Shown one piece after another: positions 16,642-24,948 of a stretch of 64,000 nucleotides of DNA (position 1 is the stretch's first letter; each line of letters starts with the position of its first letter). The stretch covers positions 108,103 through 172,102 of the forward strand of contig CAJKAR010000004.1 of assembly GCA_905197955.1 (NCBI GenBank). Reading direction: 5' to 3'. This stretch comes from an uncultured Lentisphaeria bacterium (GTDB taxonomy: Bacteria > Verrucomicrobiota > Lentisphaeria > Victivallales > UBA1829). A model generated the notes under the pieces. It made no database searches. It was given only the letters and a program-made list of their open reading frames with translations, and was not told where the DNA came from. A program made the position numbers and the translations under genes.

Positions 16642-17739
16642 TCAGCGCAGAAGTTTTTCATAGAGTTTGATATAACGGTCGCCCATTTCCCGCCGGGTTG
16701 AAATAATCTGCGGAGCGATCCTTTCGCGACGGGCAAACTCGACAATCCGCGCTGCCGTTTCCTCCCGTCGTTCCTCCGATTCAAAATCCGCCAGAATATG
16801 GTTGCGGTAAAACCGGCAGATCTCCGGCAGGGAATCCACCGGATTCACCACCACGGGAATTCCGGTAGTCATCGCTTCCGCGAGAGAGAGTCCGTACCCT
16901 TCATACCGGGAGGGCATCACAAACACATCAAAGAGCCACGCCATCTGCGAGGCATTCGGCAGAAATCCAGGCAGACGGACCAGCAGATTTTCCGGTGCTT
17001 TTGCCGCCAGTTCCTCCAATTCCCTGCGCTGACCGCCCTCCCCCAGAATCACCAATCCCCAGCGCTCGGAGGGCGGAATCGCTTCTGAGATCTCCGGCAG
17101 AAGACGCAGCAGATTGTCAAATCCCTTCTGCCAGTCCAGCCTGCCGACCGCTCCGATGATCCTGGCACAGGTGTCCAGTCCCCATTTCCTGCGACAGTCC
17201 GTCAGGAATCCATCGTCCGGCCGTGGGATCGGATCGACCCCGTTGTAAATCACGCTGATCGTTCCCACCGGCAGTCCGATCGCCTGTTCATGAAAGCGCG
17301 CAGAAGCAAATGAAACCGCATTGCAGGCGGAACAGAGCGGAAAAGTAAGACCATCCAGCCAGAAAAAGAAACCTTTGTTTTTTCTTCTCTCGCTGATATG
17401 CACGGTGTTCAGCAGAGGAATGCCGAGCCCGGCGGAAGCCAGGCGAGTCACAAGATTCGGATGCATCAAATGGGAATGAATAATGTCCGGAGCCATCTTC
17501 CCGATCAGTCTGCGCAGAGAGAAAATCCGGGAAAAATCCCGGAGCGAGTCCATGTGCAAGAACTCCGGAACGATCCCCTTTGCCAGGAACGAATCCTCTA
17601 TGGACTTGTTTTCCGGCGGCGATTTCAGCGAGATCAGCGACACGGAGTGCGAACGCTCCAGAAGCCGTTCCGAAAGATCCAGAGCAACCCGTTCCGCTCC
17701 GCCCGGTCCCAGTTCCGTCAATATCTGCAGCACCTTCAT
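16642..17739 (-). CDS. Family 4 glycosyltransferase (GT-B fold)
   Basis: 365 aa from ATG 17739. Residues 5-18 carry TELGPGGAERVALD, the typical N-terminal loop of GT4 enzymes. The C-terminal Rossmann half has VGRLDWQKGFDNLL, an ILGEGGQR loop and the donor-binding EGYGLSLAEAMTTGIPVV (E-x7-E). It would transfer a sugar from a nucleotide donor to a lipid-linked or polysaccharide acceptor at the inner membrane. No signal peptide. It stands alone on its strand, divergent from the outer-membrane assembly genes. Acceptor unknown. Confidence 0.88.
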   Translation of the reverse strand: MKVLQILTELGPGGAERVALDLSERLLERSHSVSLISLKSPPENKSIEDSFLAKGIVPEFLHMDSLRDFSRIFSLRRLIGKMAPDIIHSHLMHPNLVTRLASAGLGIPLLNTVHISERRKNKGFFFWLDGLTFPLCSACNAVSFASARFHEQAIGLPVGTISVIYNGVDPIPRPDDGFLTDCRRKWGLDTCARIIGAVGRLDWQKGFDNLLRLLPEISEAIPPSERWGLVILGEGGQRRELEELAAKAPENLLVRLPGFLPNASQMAWLFDVFVMPSRYEGYGLSLAEAMTTGIPVVVNPVDSLPEICRFYRNHILADFESEERREETAARIVEFARRERIAPQIISTRREMGDRYIKLYEKLLR

Positions 17740-17844
17740 TCTGAACTTTATTCCCGTTAATTTTGATTGGCACTTGCGATTTTGCAATAAAGTGCTAAAT
17801 TTCAGAAGTCACAATGACACGGTATCCTTTCTTTATTAAGATAG

Positions 17845-18969
17845 ATGCCGGAAAAGAGAAAAACAAATCCCGGGAAGCGAAAACAGCCAATGCATCTGAA
17901 AATTTTTCTGATTTTACTAAGTTCACTCTTTCTGCTGACGGCCTTCGCCGATGAAGCCGCCGCTCAGAAAGCCTACTCCGCCGGACGCGAACAGGAAAAA
18001 CAGGGCAAGTTCCTGACTGCCGCCGACTCCTATCTCGAATCGGAGATCCAGGCCGATGATCCCGTTCAAAAGGTCAATGCTCTCATCTGCGCGGCCAGGG
18101 CCTATCGGAAAGCCCGCAAATACGGAGCCGAATTCGACTGTCTTCAGAAACTCGCGGAGGGACACGTTACCCGGATCAATTTCACCGAAGTGGTCAAACG
18201 GCAGTTTGAGATCGGAGATAAGTTCTTTGCGGGGCACCGGGACCGCTTCCTTTCGTGGATCCCCTTTATCACAAAAGATGACCGGACGATGGAAATCTAT
18301 GAGAAAGCTCTGAAAAATGCTCCGTGTACAACTGCCGCACCGGAAGCCAGACTCCGCCTCGGCCGTCTCTATCTGGACAACGACATGCCCGACAAAGCCA
18401 TTCAATGCTTTGCCGATACCATCAAACTGCATCCCGATTCGGAAGAAGCCCGCTATGCCGCGCTGGAACTTTCGAACACTCTTCTTCACAAATCCCGCCG
18501 CGGGGATGGAGATAATCAGAATGCCAAACTCGCCATTGAAGCCTTCGATTCCTTTCTGGAAAAGCACCCGGACGATCCTCAGGCCGACTGGATCAAACGT
18601 TCCCGCGATGAAGTCTATTCCATTATGGCGGAACGCCTTTACAACATCGGCAAGTTCTACATGGATGCAAAAAAATACGATGTTGCCCAGCGTTATTTCT
18701 CCACCGTGATCCGGGATTACACCAAAACGAAACCGGCATCCGCGGCGGAACAGAAACTCGCGGAAATCGATAAGGAATACAAGGCAAAAGGTCTCCACTG
18801 GACACCGGAGCGCCGGGCGTTTCAGGAATCCGGCTTCCCGCGGGAGGATGCTCCGATCATCCACACGCCTGTGAACGAGGGGCGCTGGCTTCTGCCGATC
18901 CGGGACGTCAAGGGGGGAACTATCGAGAGAGACAAGAAACAGGAGGTCGTCACCGATGACATGTTATAA
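17845..18969 (+). CDS. Exported TPR protein, BamD-like
   Basis: 374 aa from ATG 17845; ATG 17890 (359 aa) would begin just before the hydrophobic core HLKIFLILLSSLFLLTAFA and is a real alternative, as neither has a strong ribosome-binding site. The signal peptide ends near AFADEAAAQ and has no lipobox Cys. The mature part is TPR helices: AYSAGREQEKQGKFLTAADSY, LRLGRLYLDNDMPDKAIQCF, YNIGKFYMDAKKYDVAQRYF. The pattern resembles BamD/YbgF scaffolds of outer-membrane assembly. It overlaps the LptE-like gene by 14 nt and leads an apparent five-gene envelope operon. Role inferred from fold and context. Confidence 0.75.
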   Translation: MPEKRKTNPGKRKQPMHLKIFLILLSSLFLLTAFADEAAAQKAYSAGREQEKQGKFLTAADSYLESEIQADDPVQKVNALICAARAYRKARKYGAEFDCLQKLAEGHVTRINFTEVVKRQFEIGDKFFAGHRDRFLSWIPFITKDDRTMEIYEKALKNAPCTTAAPEARLRLGRLYLDNDMPDKAIQCFADTIKLHPDSEEARYAALELSNTLLHKSRRGDGDNQNAKLAIEAFDSFLEKHPDDPQADWIKRSRDEVYSIMAERLYNIGKFYMDAKKYDVAQRYFSTVIRDYTKTKPASAAEQKLAEIDKEYKAKGLHWTPERRAFQESGFPREDAPIIHTPVNEGRWLLPIRDVKGGTIERDKKQEVVTDDML

Positions 18970-19483
18970 GATTCTCACACTTTCCGCCGTTCTTGCCGCA
19001 ACGGTTCTTTTCTACGGCTGCGGCTACAAAATCGGAGCGCGTTCCCTGATGCACCCGCAGGTGAAGTCCATTGCGGTTGCCGAAGTGAAAAACGATACGA
19101 TCGAAATGCTGGCGGCCTCCATCATGCGTCAGCAGCTCTGCGAGCGCTTTCAGTTCGACGGAGGGTTGAAGCTGAAAAATCTCGGAGCATCCGACTGCGT
19201 CCTGTACGGAAAGATCACGAAGGTATCCAATATGACCATTCGGGAGGACAGCATGGACAACGATATCACCTATCGTCCTGCGGAGTTTCAGATTTCGGTC
19301 ACACTGGAGTTTTCCGTACTGATCCCGGGACGCGGCGAACCGCTGATTCCCACCCGGGCCGTCATCGGATCCGCAAACTATCAGATTCTCGCCGATCCCG
19401 CGGTCAGCCGGTTGAATGCCTTAAAACAGGCCTGCTACAATGCTGCGAAACTCGCCGTGGAATATACCACCGAAGCATGGTAA
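18956..19483 (+). CDS. LptE-like LPS-assembly lipoprotein
   Basis: 175 aa. The N-terminus is a lipoprotein signal with the sequence LFYGCGYKIG; Cys at residue 22 followed by Gly-Tyr is typical of LptE/RlpB. The body matches the LptE pattern: MHPQVKSIAVAEVKNDTIE, MRQQLCERFQFDGG, LYGKITKVSN and a C-terminal Ala-rich helix. LptE plugs the LptD barrel and helps insert lipopolysaccharide in the outer leaflet. It overlaps the TPR gene by 14 nt, so translation is probably coupled. LptD itself is not in the window. Weak sequence identity is normal for this family, so the call rests on pattern and context. Confidence 0.75.
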   Translation: MTCYKILTLSAVLAATVLFYGCGYKIGARSLMHPQVKSIAVAEVKNDTIEMLAASIMRQQLCERFQFDGGLKLKNLGASDCVLYGKITKVSNMTIREDSMDNDITYRPAEFQISVTLEFSVLIPGRGEPLIPTRAVIGSANYQILADPAVSRLNALKQACYNAAKLAVEYTTEAW

Positions 19484-19511
19484 TCAATTACACAGAGGTT
19501 AGTTTATCAAG

Positions 19512-20093
19512 ATGAAAAAAAAGTTTGTCTGCATTTTCTCCGCTTTTCTTGCCGCCGGGGCGCTTCTGCTTTCCGGCTGTCAGACACGGACGATCGTTCC
19601 GGAAGAGGTTCTTCAGCTTCCCGCTCACGCATCCGTTTATACGGCCTACAATCTCTGGTATGAAAATCCGGAGTCGCTCTCTCCCGACAATATTCAGAAA
19701 GGCTCTCTGATTCCGTTCGGAACCGAGGTGAAACTGCTCTCCATGACCGATTCTGAAATTGTTTTCCGTGCAGAAGGCAAAACATTCACCCTGAAATATG
19801 ACGGCGCCAGAACCATGATGCCGATTGAAGATTTTGCAAAACAGCTTTTCACAACATCGGTCGCCGTGGAAACGGCCTCCGGCGTAACGCCCGCCGCATT
19901 TGAGAAAATGCGCAGAGGAATCATCGAAAAGGGAATGACAAAGCAGAATGTCATCACGACCTATGGTCCCCCGAGCAAAATCAGAACACCGAATCAGCTC
20001 AGCGACTCCTGGATCTACTGGGTCGATCGAGTCAAAACAAAACGGGTCATCTTCCGCAATGGAAAAGTCCTGACGGAAATCGTTCTGGAGTGA
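19512..20093 (+). CDS. Outer-membrane lipoprotein with BamE/SmpA-like C-terminus
   Basis: 193 aa. Signal peptide with lipobox LLSGC (Cys 23). Residues about 30-100 form a small beta-rich domain not recognised. Residues about 135-193 follow the SmpA/OmlA (BamE) fold: RRGIIEKGMTKQNVITTYGPP, SDSWIYWVDR, KRVIFRNGKVLTEIVLE. BamE supports the BAM complex that inserts outer-membrane barrels. It lies between the LptE-like gene and murF in one operon. With the TPR protein it suggests an outer-membrane biogenesis module. Confidence 0.72.
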   Translation: MKKKFVCIFSAFLAAGALLLSGCQTRTIVPEEVLQLPAHASVYTAYNLWYENPESLSPDNIQKGSLIPFGTEVKLLSMTDSEIVFRAEGKTFTLKYDGARTMMPIEDFAKQLFTTSVAVETASGVTPAAFEKMRRGIIEKGMTKQNVITTYGPPSKIRTPNQLSDSWIYWVDRVKTKRVIFRNGKVLTEIVLE

Positions 20094-20103
20094 GGCTCGG
20101 AGA

Positions 20104-21474
20104 ATGTTGTTCCGTTACGAGGAAATTCTCAAGGTAACCGGCGGGGAAGCCATCAACAGCTTCTCCGGCACGGGCGTGGAGCAGATTACAACCGATTCCC
20201 GGCTGAAAACTGTCGATTCGCTGTTTCTTGCCATTCCCGGAGAAACTTTTGACGGTCACGATTACCTTGCCGCAGCCATGGCAAACGGCGCTGTTCTTCT
20301 CTGTATCGAGAAAAAATCTCTGGGAAAACTTCCCGCGGGAGCTCCTGCCATCGCAGTGGATTCCACAATTGCGGCGTATCAGCGTCTGGCGGCCTTCCAC
20401 CGGAAACGCTGCGGAGTCAAAACGATCGCCCTGACCGGATCCAGCGGGAAAACCAGCACAAAAGAAATGCTCCGCGCCATTTTCGAGCACGTTTGCGGAA
20501 AAGAGCATGTTCTGGCGACGGAAGGCAACACGAATAATCAGATCGGAGTCCCGCAGAATCTGATGCGTCTCACACCTGCTCATCAATTCTGCATCATTGA
20601 AATGGGAACGAATCATCCGGGGGAGATTGAACCTCTCTCCGCGGCGGCAGAGCCGGATGCGGCTTTGATTGTTTCCATCGGACGCTGTCATCTGGAGCAT
20701 CTTGGTTCTCTAGAGGGAGTCGCCCGGGAAAAGGCACATATTTTTCAGCATCTTCAGCCGGAGGGAACCGCAGTGATTCCCGCTGGTGCCGCCGGATTCG
20801 ATCTCATGGTGCAGGCGGCTGGTAAGCATTCAAAACTTTTCTTCGGAACAGGAGCTGATTTTGAATCCATTTACAAAGGTGGGAACATTCGGGGCAGTTC
20901 TTTTGAGCTGATCGACAACCGGACCGGAGAAAGAGCTCTTGTGGAATGGAATCTTTCGGGAGCGCATCAGACGGCGAATGCGGCGGGAGCGGCGGCGGTG
21001 GCGGCCTCTTTCGGGATTCCGCTTGCGGAAATTGCAGCAGGACTGGCAAACTGTTCCCTGCCGGGAATGCGCATGAAGCTATCAGAGCACGGAGGAGCGC
21101 AATGGCTCAACGATGCCTATAATGCGAATCCGGACAGTATGAAAGCAACATTGAACTGGCTGTCCGATTTTGCGGATCCCTCGAAACTGGTGCTCGTACT
21201 GGGCGATATGCGGGAGGTGGGAGAACTTTCCGAAGAGGTGCATGTGGAGATTCTCCGGCTGGCGCTTGAACATTTTCCCGGAGCTCGAATTGCGGCGGTC
21301 GGACCGTATATGGTGCAGGCGGCGGAGCGGTGCCGTTCGGAAAAGATTGTCTCGTTCCCGGATTCCGCGGCGGCAGCGGAAGGAGTCCGTGCGATGGTGC
21401 ATCCGGGAGATCTTGTTTTTCTGAAAGCCTCGCGCGGAACCCGTCTGGAGCGCGTCGAACCCGAATCAAAATAA
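20104..21474 (+). CDS. murF: UDP-MurNAc-tripeptide D-alanyl-D-alanine ligase
   Basis: 456 aa. It adds D-Ala-D-Ala to UDP-MurNAc-tripeptide in peptidoglycan synthesis, using ATP. The Mur-ligase P-loop TGSSGKTST is at residues 111-119; then EGNTNNQIGVPQNLMRL, IEMGTNHPGEI, the C-terminal NDAYNANPDSM and LGDMREVGE. Family length is normal. ATG 20104 follows the lipoprotein gene by 10 nt with GAGG upstream; murE follows 15 nt later. The murF-before-murE order with outer-membrane genes upstream is not the usual dcw cluster. Confidence 0.95.
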   Translation: MLFRYEEILKVTGGEAINSFSGTGVEQITTDSRLKTVDSLFLAIPGETFDGHDYLAAAMANGAVLLCIEKKSLGKLPAGAPAIAVDSTIAAYQRLAAFHRKRCGVKTIALTGSSGKTSTKEMLRAIFEHVCGKEHVLATEGNTNNQIGVPQNLMRLTPAHQFCIIEMGTNHPGEIEPLSAAAEPDAALIVSIGRCHLEHLGSLEGVAREKAHIFQHLQPEGTAVIPAGAAGFDLMVQAAGKHSKLFFGTGADFESIYKGGNIRGSSFELIDNRTGERALVEWNLSGAHQTANAAGAAAVAASFGIPLAEIAAGLANCSLPGMRMKLSEHGGAQWLNDAYNANPDSMKATLNWLSDFADPSKLVLVLGDMREVGELSEEVHVEILRLALEHFPGARIAAVGPYMVQAAERCRSEKIVSFPDSAAAAEGVRAMVHPGDLVFLKASRGTRLERVEPESK

Positions 21475-21489
21475 AGCGGAGCGACGGCT

Positions 21490-22971
21490 ATGCTGAAACT
21501 CTCTGACTATCGGAAAGAGCTCAATCCAAGGGAAGTGCGTCACTGGCACGATCTTGAAATTGCCGGTGTCTCCAACAATTCCAGGGAGATCGGGAAAGGT
21601 TTTATATTCTGTGCCATCCGCGGAGCAAAAAATGACGGTCGCCGATACATCGCCAATGCGCTGGAGAACGGCGCGGCGGCAATCGTTTCAGACGATCCGC
21701 TTTTATCCATTCCGGACACTATCCCACATCTCATAACAGACAATGCTTATCACGCCTGGGGAATGCTCTGTCAGACGTATGCCGGTTTTCCAGGAAACAC
21801 AATGCATCTGCACGCAGTCACCGGCACGAACGGGAAGACGACCACGGCGTTTCTTCTAAGAAATCTGATTCAGAGAACTCTTCACGCAAAATGCGGTCTG
21901 ATCTCCACCGTGGAATACGACTGCGGCGCGGGATCTCCTGCTGTGGAATCCGCAAGAACCACCCCGGATGCCATGGCGTTTCAGAAGATCATGAAAACAA
22001 TGGCGGAAAACGGCTGCACCCATGTTGTTCTGGAAGCCTCCAGCCATGGACTCCATCAGAAACGTATGGGATCGGCAAAGTTCGATACGGCGGTATTCAC
22101 GAATCTGACCGGCGATCATCTGGATTATCATCATACGATGGAAGCCTATTATCAGGCGAAAAAAACGCTTTTTTCCGATCAGCTCTCCGAAAAGGGACAT
22201 GCCATTGTCAATATTGATGATCCTTGGGGGGCACGTCTGGCGGAAGAACTTCGGAGAGAGGGGAAAAACACTGTTACACTTTCGGCTCGTTCTGCCGCCG
22301 ACTGCCGGATCACCTCCCTCAGCATAGCCGATTCCGGATCCGTATTTCAACTGGAATGGATGGGAAAGACATTCAAACTGCGGACGAATCTGATCGGACT
22401 TCACAATCTCTACAATCTTGGATCGGCGGCAGCGGCAGCGCTCGCAATGGGGATTCCTGCGGAAGAGCTGGTGGAGCATCTTTCGGAAGAGGTCTCCGTT
22501 CCGGGCCGACTGGAGATGATCGCCCTGCCGAACGGAGCTTCCGCATTCGTGGACTATGCACATACGGATGATGCGCTGGAACGAGTTCTGAGTGCTCTGC
22601 GACCACTCTGCCGTGGACGCCTGATCTGCGTTTTCGGCTGCGGAGGAGACCGGGACCGCACCAAGCGTCCCCGTATGGCGGAGGTTTGCGGACGTCTCTC
22701 TGATCTCCCCATCATCACCAGCGACAACCCGCGGACGGAAAAGCCTGAAGATATCATTGAAGAAGCCGCTTCAGGCATGCCAGCCGGCAAGGAGTTCCTG
22801 AAAATCACCGACAGGAAAAGCGCCATAGAGAAAGCCGTTGCGCTCTCCCGTCCCGGCGACCTGATCCTGATTGCCGGAAAGGGCCATGAGAATTACCAGG
22901 AAATCAATGGAGTCCGGCACCATTTCGATGATCGGGAAATTCTGAAAAACCTGAGCCGGACTGCCGGATAA
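21490..22971 (+). CDS. murE: UDP-MurNAc-L-Ala-D-Glu ligase, meso-DAP type
   Basis: 493 aa. It adds the third residue of the stem peptide. P-loop TGTNGKTTT at residues 111-119, TTPDAMAFQ, EASSHGLHQKRMG, FTNLTGDHLDYHHTMEAYYQAK with the Mur-family Lys, and FVDYAHTDDALE. The amino-acid-selecting motif is DNPR at residues 412-415, which marks meso-diaminopimelate rather than lysine enzymes, so the cell wall is predicted to be DAP-type as in Gram-negatives. It ends the operon begun by the TPR gene; the next gene has its own promoter. Confidence 0.96.
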   Translation: MLKLSDYRKELNPREVRHWHDLEIAGVSNNSREIGKGFIFCAIRGAKNDGRRYIANALENGAAAIVSDDPLLSIPDTIPHLITDNAYHAWGMLCQTYAGFPGNTMHLHAVTGTNGKTTTAFLLRNLIQRTLHAKCGLISTVEYDCGAGSPAVESARTTPDAMAFQKIMKTMAENGCTHVVLEASSHGLHQKRMGSAKFDTAVFTNLTGDHLDYHHTMEAYYQAKKTLFSDQLSEKGHAIVNIDDPWGARLAEELRREGKNTVTLSARSAADCRITSLSIADSGSVFQLEWMGKTFKLRTNLIGLHNLYNLGSAAAAALAMGIPAEELVEHLSEEVSVPGRLEMIALPNGASAFVDYAHTDDALERVLSALRPLCRGRLICVFGCGGDRDRTKRPRMAEVCGRLSDLPIITSDNPRTEKPEDIIEEAASGMPAGKEFLKITDRKSAIEKAVALSRPGDLILIAGKGHENYQEINGVRHHFDDREILKNLSRTAG

Positions 22972-23073
22972 ATTTCCAAACACCATTTTTTTTCGGAGAA
23001 ACAGGAGAGACAGCGTCCCGATCTGGTGATATTTCCTCATTTTTTCTCTGCCAGGATTCCATTGTGCTTCCAC

Positions 23074-23101
23074 TTGAATTCAGAGATTTTCGGTGTATAT
23101 T
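23074..23101 (+). promoter_or_regulatory. Promoter of the 72-aa gene
   Basis: TTGAAT, 16-bp spacer, TATATT; ATG is at 23156 with AAGGAGG at 23143-23149. Confidence 0.7.
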
Positions 23102-23155
23102 ATTTCAGGCCGAAAGGCGGCTCGTTCACAGGAACAAAACCGAAGGAGGTTTATT

Positions 23156-23374
23156 ATGGCACTTTCCAAAGAAGAAGCAAATCTCAAAAAGCTGAAACGC
23201 TCTCCCATCGCCATGAATTTTGTGAAACGTCACAAAGGCGCCTGGAATCATCAGGACTGGCTCGGATTTCTTGATTTCCTGAAGGAAAAAGGATATGATC
23301 CGATCAATGCGGACAATGTAGGACTGCTTCTTGAGGAAAAGAAGGCGCACTACTTCGCTTCCAAAAATGCATAA
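23156..23374 (+). CDS. Small protein of unknown function (72 aa)
   Basis: The gene has its own strong promoter, a perfect AAGGAGG 6 nt before ATG, and a terminator 9 nt after the stop, so it is a well-made monocistronic unit. The product is basic and helical: LSKEEANLKKLKRSPIAMNF, then WNHQDWLGFLDFLKEKGYD and a final LLLEEKKAHYF. No cysteines, no signal peptide, no family recognised. The signal strength suggests an abundant cytosolic protein. Confidence 0.8.
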   Translation: MALSKEEANLKKLKRSPIAMNFVKRHKGAWNHQDWLGFLDFLKEKGYDPINADNVGLLLEEKKAHYFASKNA

Positions 23375-23383
23375 GGATCTGTT

Positions 23384-23434
23384 TCACTTCACCGGATCGT
23401 CAGAATTCTGTCGTTTGGTGAAGTGATTTTTTTT
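23384..23434 (+). terminator. Intrinsic terminator that abuts pdxA
   Basis: TCACTTCACC (23384-23393) pairs perfectly with GGTGAAGTGA (23417-23426), followed by eight T. The pdxA ATG at 23438 lies only 3 nt after the T-run, and the only Shine-Dalgarno-like purines upstream of pdxA lie in the 3' arm of this hairpin. Confidence 0.9.
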
Positions 23435-23437
23435 GTC

Positions 23438-24397
23438 ATGTTCAGACCAGTCATCGCATTATCTGTCGGAGACGCAGCCGGAATCGGGCCGGAGATAGCG
23501 GTCCGCGTATTGAAAGACCGTCAACTTGTGTCCAGTGCGGACATCAGGCTTTACGGTCCGGAAGCCGTTCTTCGGGAAGCTCTTCGCCGTTTCGCTCCGG
23601 AAATTTCTCCGGAAATCGTCAATACGGCATCTCTCTCTTTTCAGGATTTCACGCCGGGGGTACTCAGTGCTGCCGCAGGGAAAGCAGCATACGATACGAT
23701 TGTCCGGGCGACAAAGGATGTCATTGCCGGAAAGGCCGACGCAATCGTAACCTGTCCGGTCAACAAGGCTGCGATCAATGAAGCGGGAATTCCGTTTACC
23801 GGACATACCGAACTGATCGCGGAACTCTGTGGAACCCGGAACTTTGCCATGATGCAGTCCGCAGGGAAGTTGCGAGTCATCTTTGTCACGACCCATATCG
23901 CATTGAAAGAGGTCTCGGCTCATGTTACGAGGGAGAGGATTACCGAGGTTGCCCGTCTTGTCGCGGGAGCGGCTCGCGCGGAAGGAGTCCGAAATCCGGC
24001 GATCGCGGTAGCCGGACTGAATCCCCATGCCGGAGAAAACGGACATATGGGCATGGAAGATGAAACAATCGTCAAACCGGCTGTCGCCGATTTGAAGGCG
24101 GAAGGCATGAATGTTTCCGGCCCCTACCCTTCCGATACCCTGTTTATTGATGCGATCCGCAATTCCTTTGACGGAATTGTTGCCATGTATCACGATCAGG
24201 GCCACATTCCGTTCAAAATGCTGGCATTCAACTGTGGAGTCAACTCCACCATGGGCCTGCCGATCATCCGGACAAGCGTGGATCACGGTACGGCGTTCGA
24301 AATCGCGTGGCGGGGCACAGCCGACACGGGGAGTCTCAAAGCGGCAATTACAACCGCTGTCAAACGCGCCAATGCAAAACGGGGACATCACGAATGA
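23438..24397 (+). CDS. pdxA: 4-hydroxythreonine-4-phosphate dehydrogenase
   Basis: 319 aa from ATG 23438 (a GTG at 23423 lies inside the terminator). NAD-dependent dehydrogenase of pyridoxal phosphate synthesis. Motifs: ALSVGDAAGIGPEI, TCPVNKAAINEAGIPFTGHTE, VTTHIALKEVSAHVT, NPHAGENGHMG, GPYPSDTLF and MYHDQGHIPFKML with the metal and substrate ligands. PdxA2-type phospho-threonate dehydrogenases are close relatives, but no sugar-acid kinase is nearby. It overlaps the next gene by ATGA. Transcription must come from readthrough of the upstream terminator or a promoter buried in the preceding gene. Confidence 0.9.
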   Translation: MFRPVIALSVGDAAGIGPEIAVRVLKDRQLVSSADIRLYGPEAVLREALRRFAPEISPEIVNTASLSFQDFTPGVLSAAAGKAAYDTIVRATKDVIAGKADAIVTCPVNKAAINEAGIPFTGHTELIAELCGTRNFAMMQSAGKLRVIFVTTHIALKEVSAHVTRERITEVARLVAGAARAEGVRNPAIAVAGLNPHAGENGHMGMEDETIVKPAVADLKAEGMNVSGPYPSDTLFIDAIRNSFDGIVAMYHDQGHIPFKMLAFNCGVNSTMGLPIIRTSVDHGTAFEIAWRGTADTGSLKAAITTAVKRANAKRGHHE

Positions 24398-24948
24398 AAT
24401 CTCTTTTTCTTTCCGTTGGACTTATCTTCTCAAGCCTTTCTCTTTTTGCCGCAACTTTCGGATCGGAAGCCGATGGCTTCACTCTTGAGCTGCCCGATGA
24501 CTGGAAAACCAATGCTCTTGTTTCGAAACTGGTCGGCGCCGCAGTGGACAAGGGAGAGGATGCCGGTGCAAAACTGACGGCATTTAAAACCAGATCCGGT
24601 CTCTCGCCCATGGTGCTGAATGTTGTCAGTTTCAAGACGTTCGAAGATCTCAATTTCAACCGGAAAGCCATTCTGGAAGCCCTTTCCAGAGATACGAAAC
24701 TCAAGGGCGGCATCCGGAATACCAATGTCAAAATTGCCGGACAGAACGCGGCAAAACTGGAATACAACCGAACTTCGGGACACAAAATGATTCAATATCT
24801 GGTGGTCGCCGATGGCAAACTCTGGTCCATTCTTTTCGTCTGTCCGCAATCGACCAAACCGGAGGCGCTGAAGGAACTGGAAAAAATCCCGCAGTCCTTC
24901 AAACTCTATGCGCCGAAAAAAGAGGAAACTCCCAAGGTCGGTTCATGA
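24394..24948 (+). CDS. Secreted PsbP/DcrB-like protein
   Basis: 184 aa, starting in the ATGA overlap with pdxA. Signal peptide residues 1-20 (MKSLFLSVGLIFSSLSLFAA). The rest is a single small alpha/beta domain: GFTLELPDDWKTNALV, AGAKLTAFKTRSGLSPMVLN, AGQNAAKLEYNRTSGHKMIQYLVVADGKLWSILFVCP, which resembles the PsbP-like/DUF1795 (DcrB) fold of periplasmic proteins of unknown role. The 3' end overlaps the convergent YkgJ-type gene by 6 nt. Confidence 0.75.
   Translation: MKSLFLSVGLIFSSLSLFAATFGSEADGFTLELPDDWKTNALVSKLVGAAVDKGEDAGAKLTAFKTRSGLSPMVLNVVSFKTFEDLNFNRKAILEALSRDTKLKGGIRNTNVKIAGQNAAKLEYNRTSGHKMIQYLVVADGKLWSILFVCPQSTKPEALKELEKIPQSFKLYAPKKEETPKVGS

Noticed and set aside
23423..23437. GTG start for pdxA
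   Set aside because: It would place the first codons inside the terminator T-run; ATG 23438 starts the conserved domain directly.
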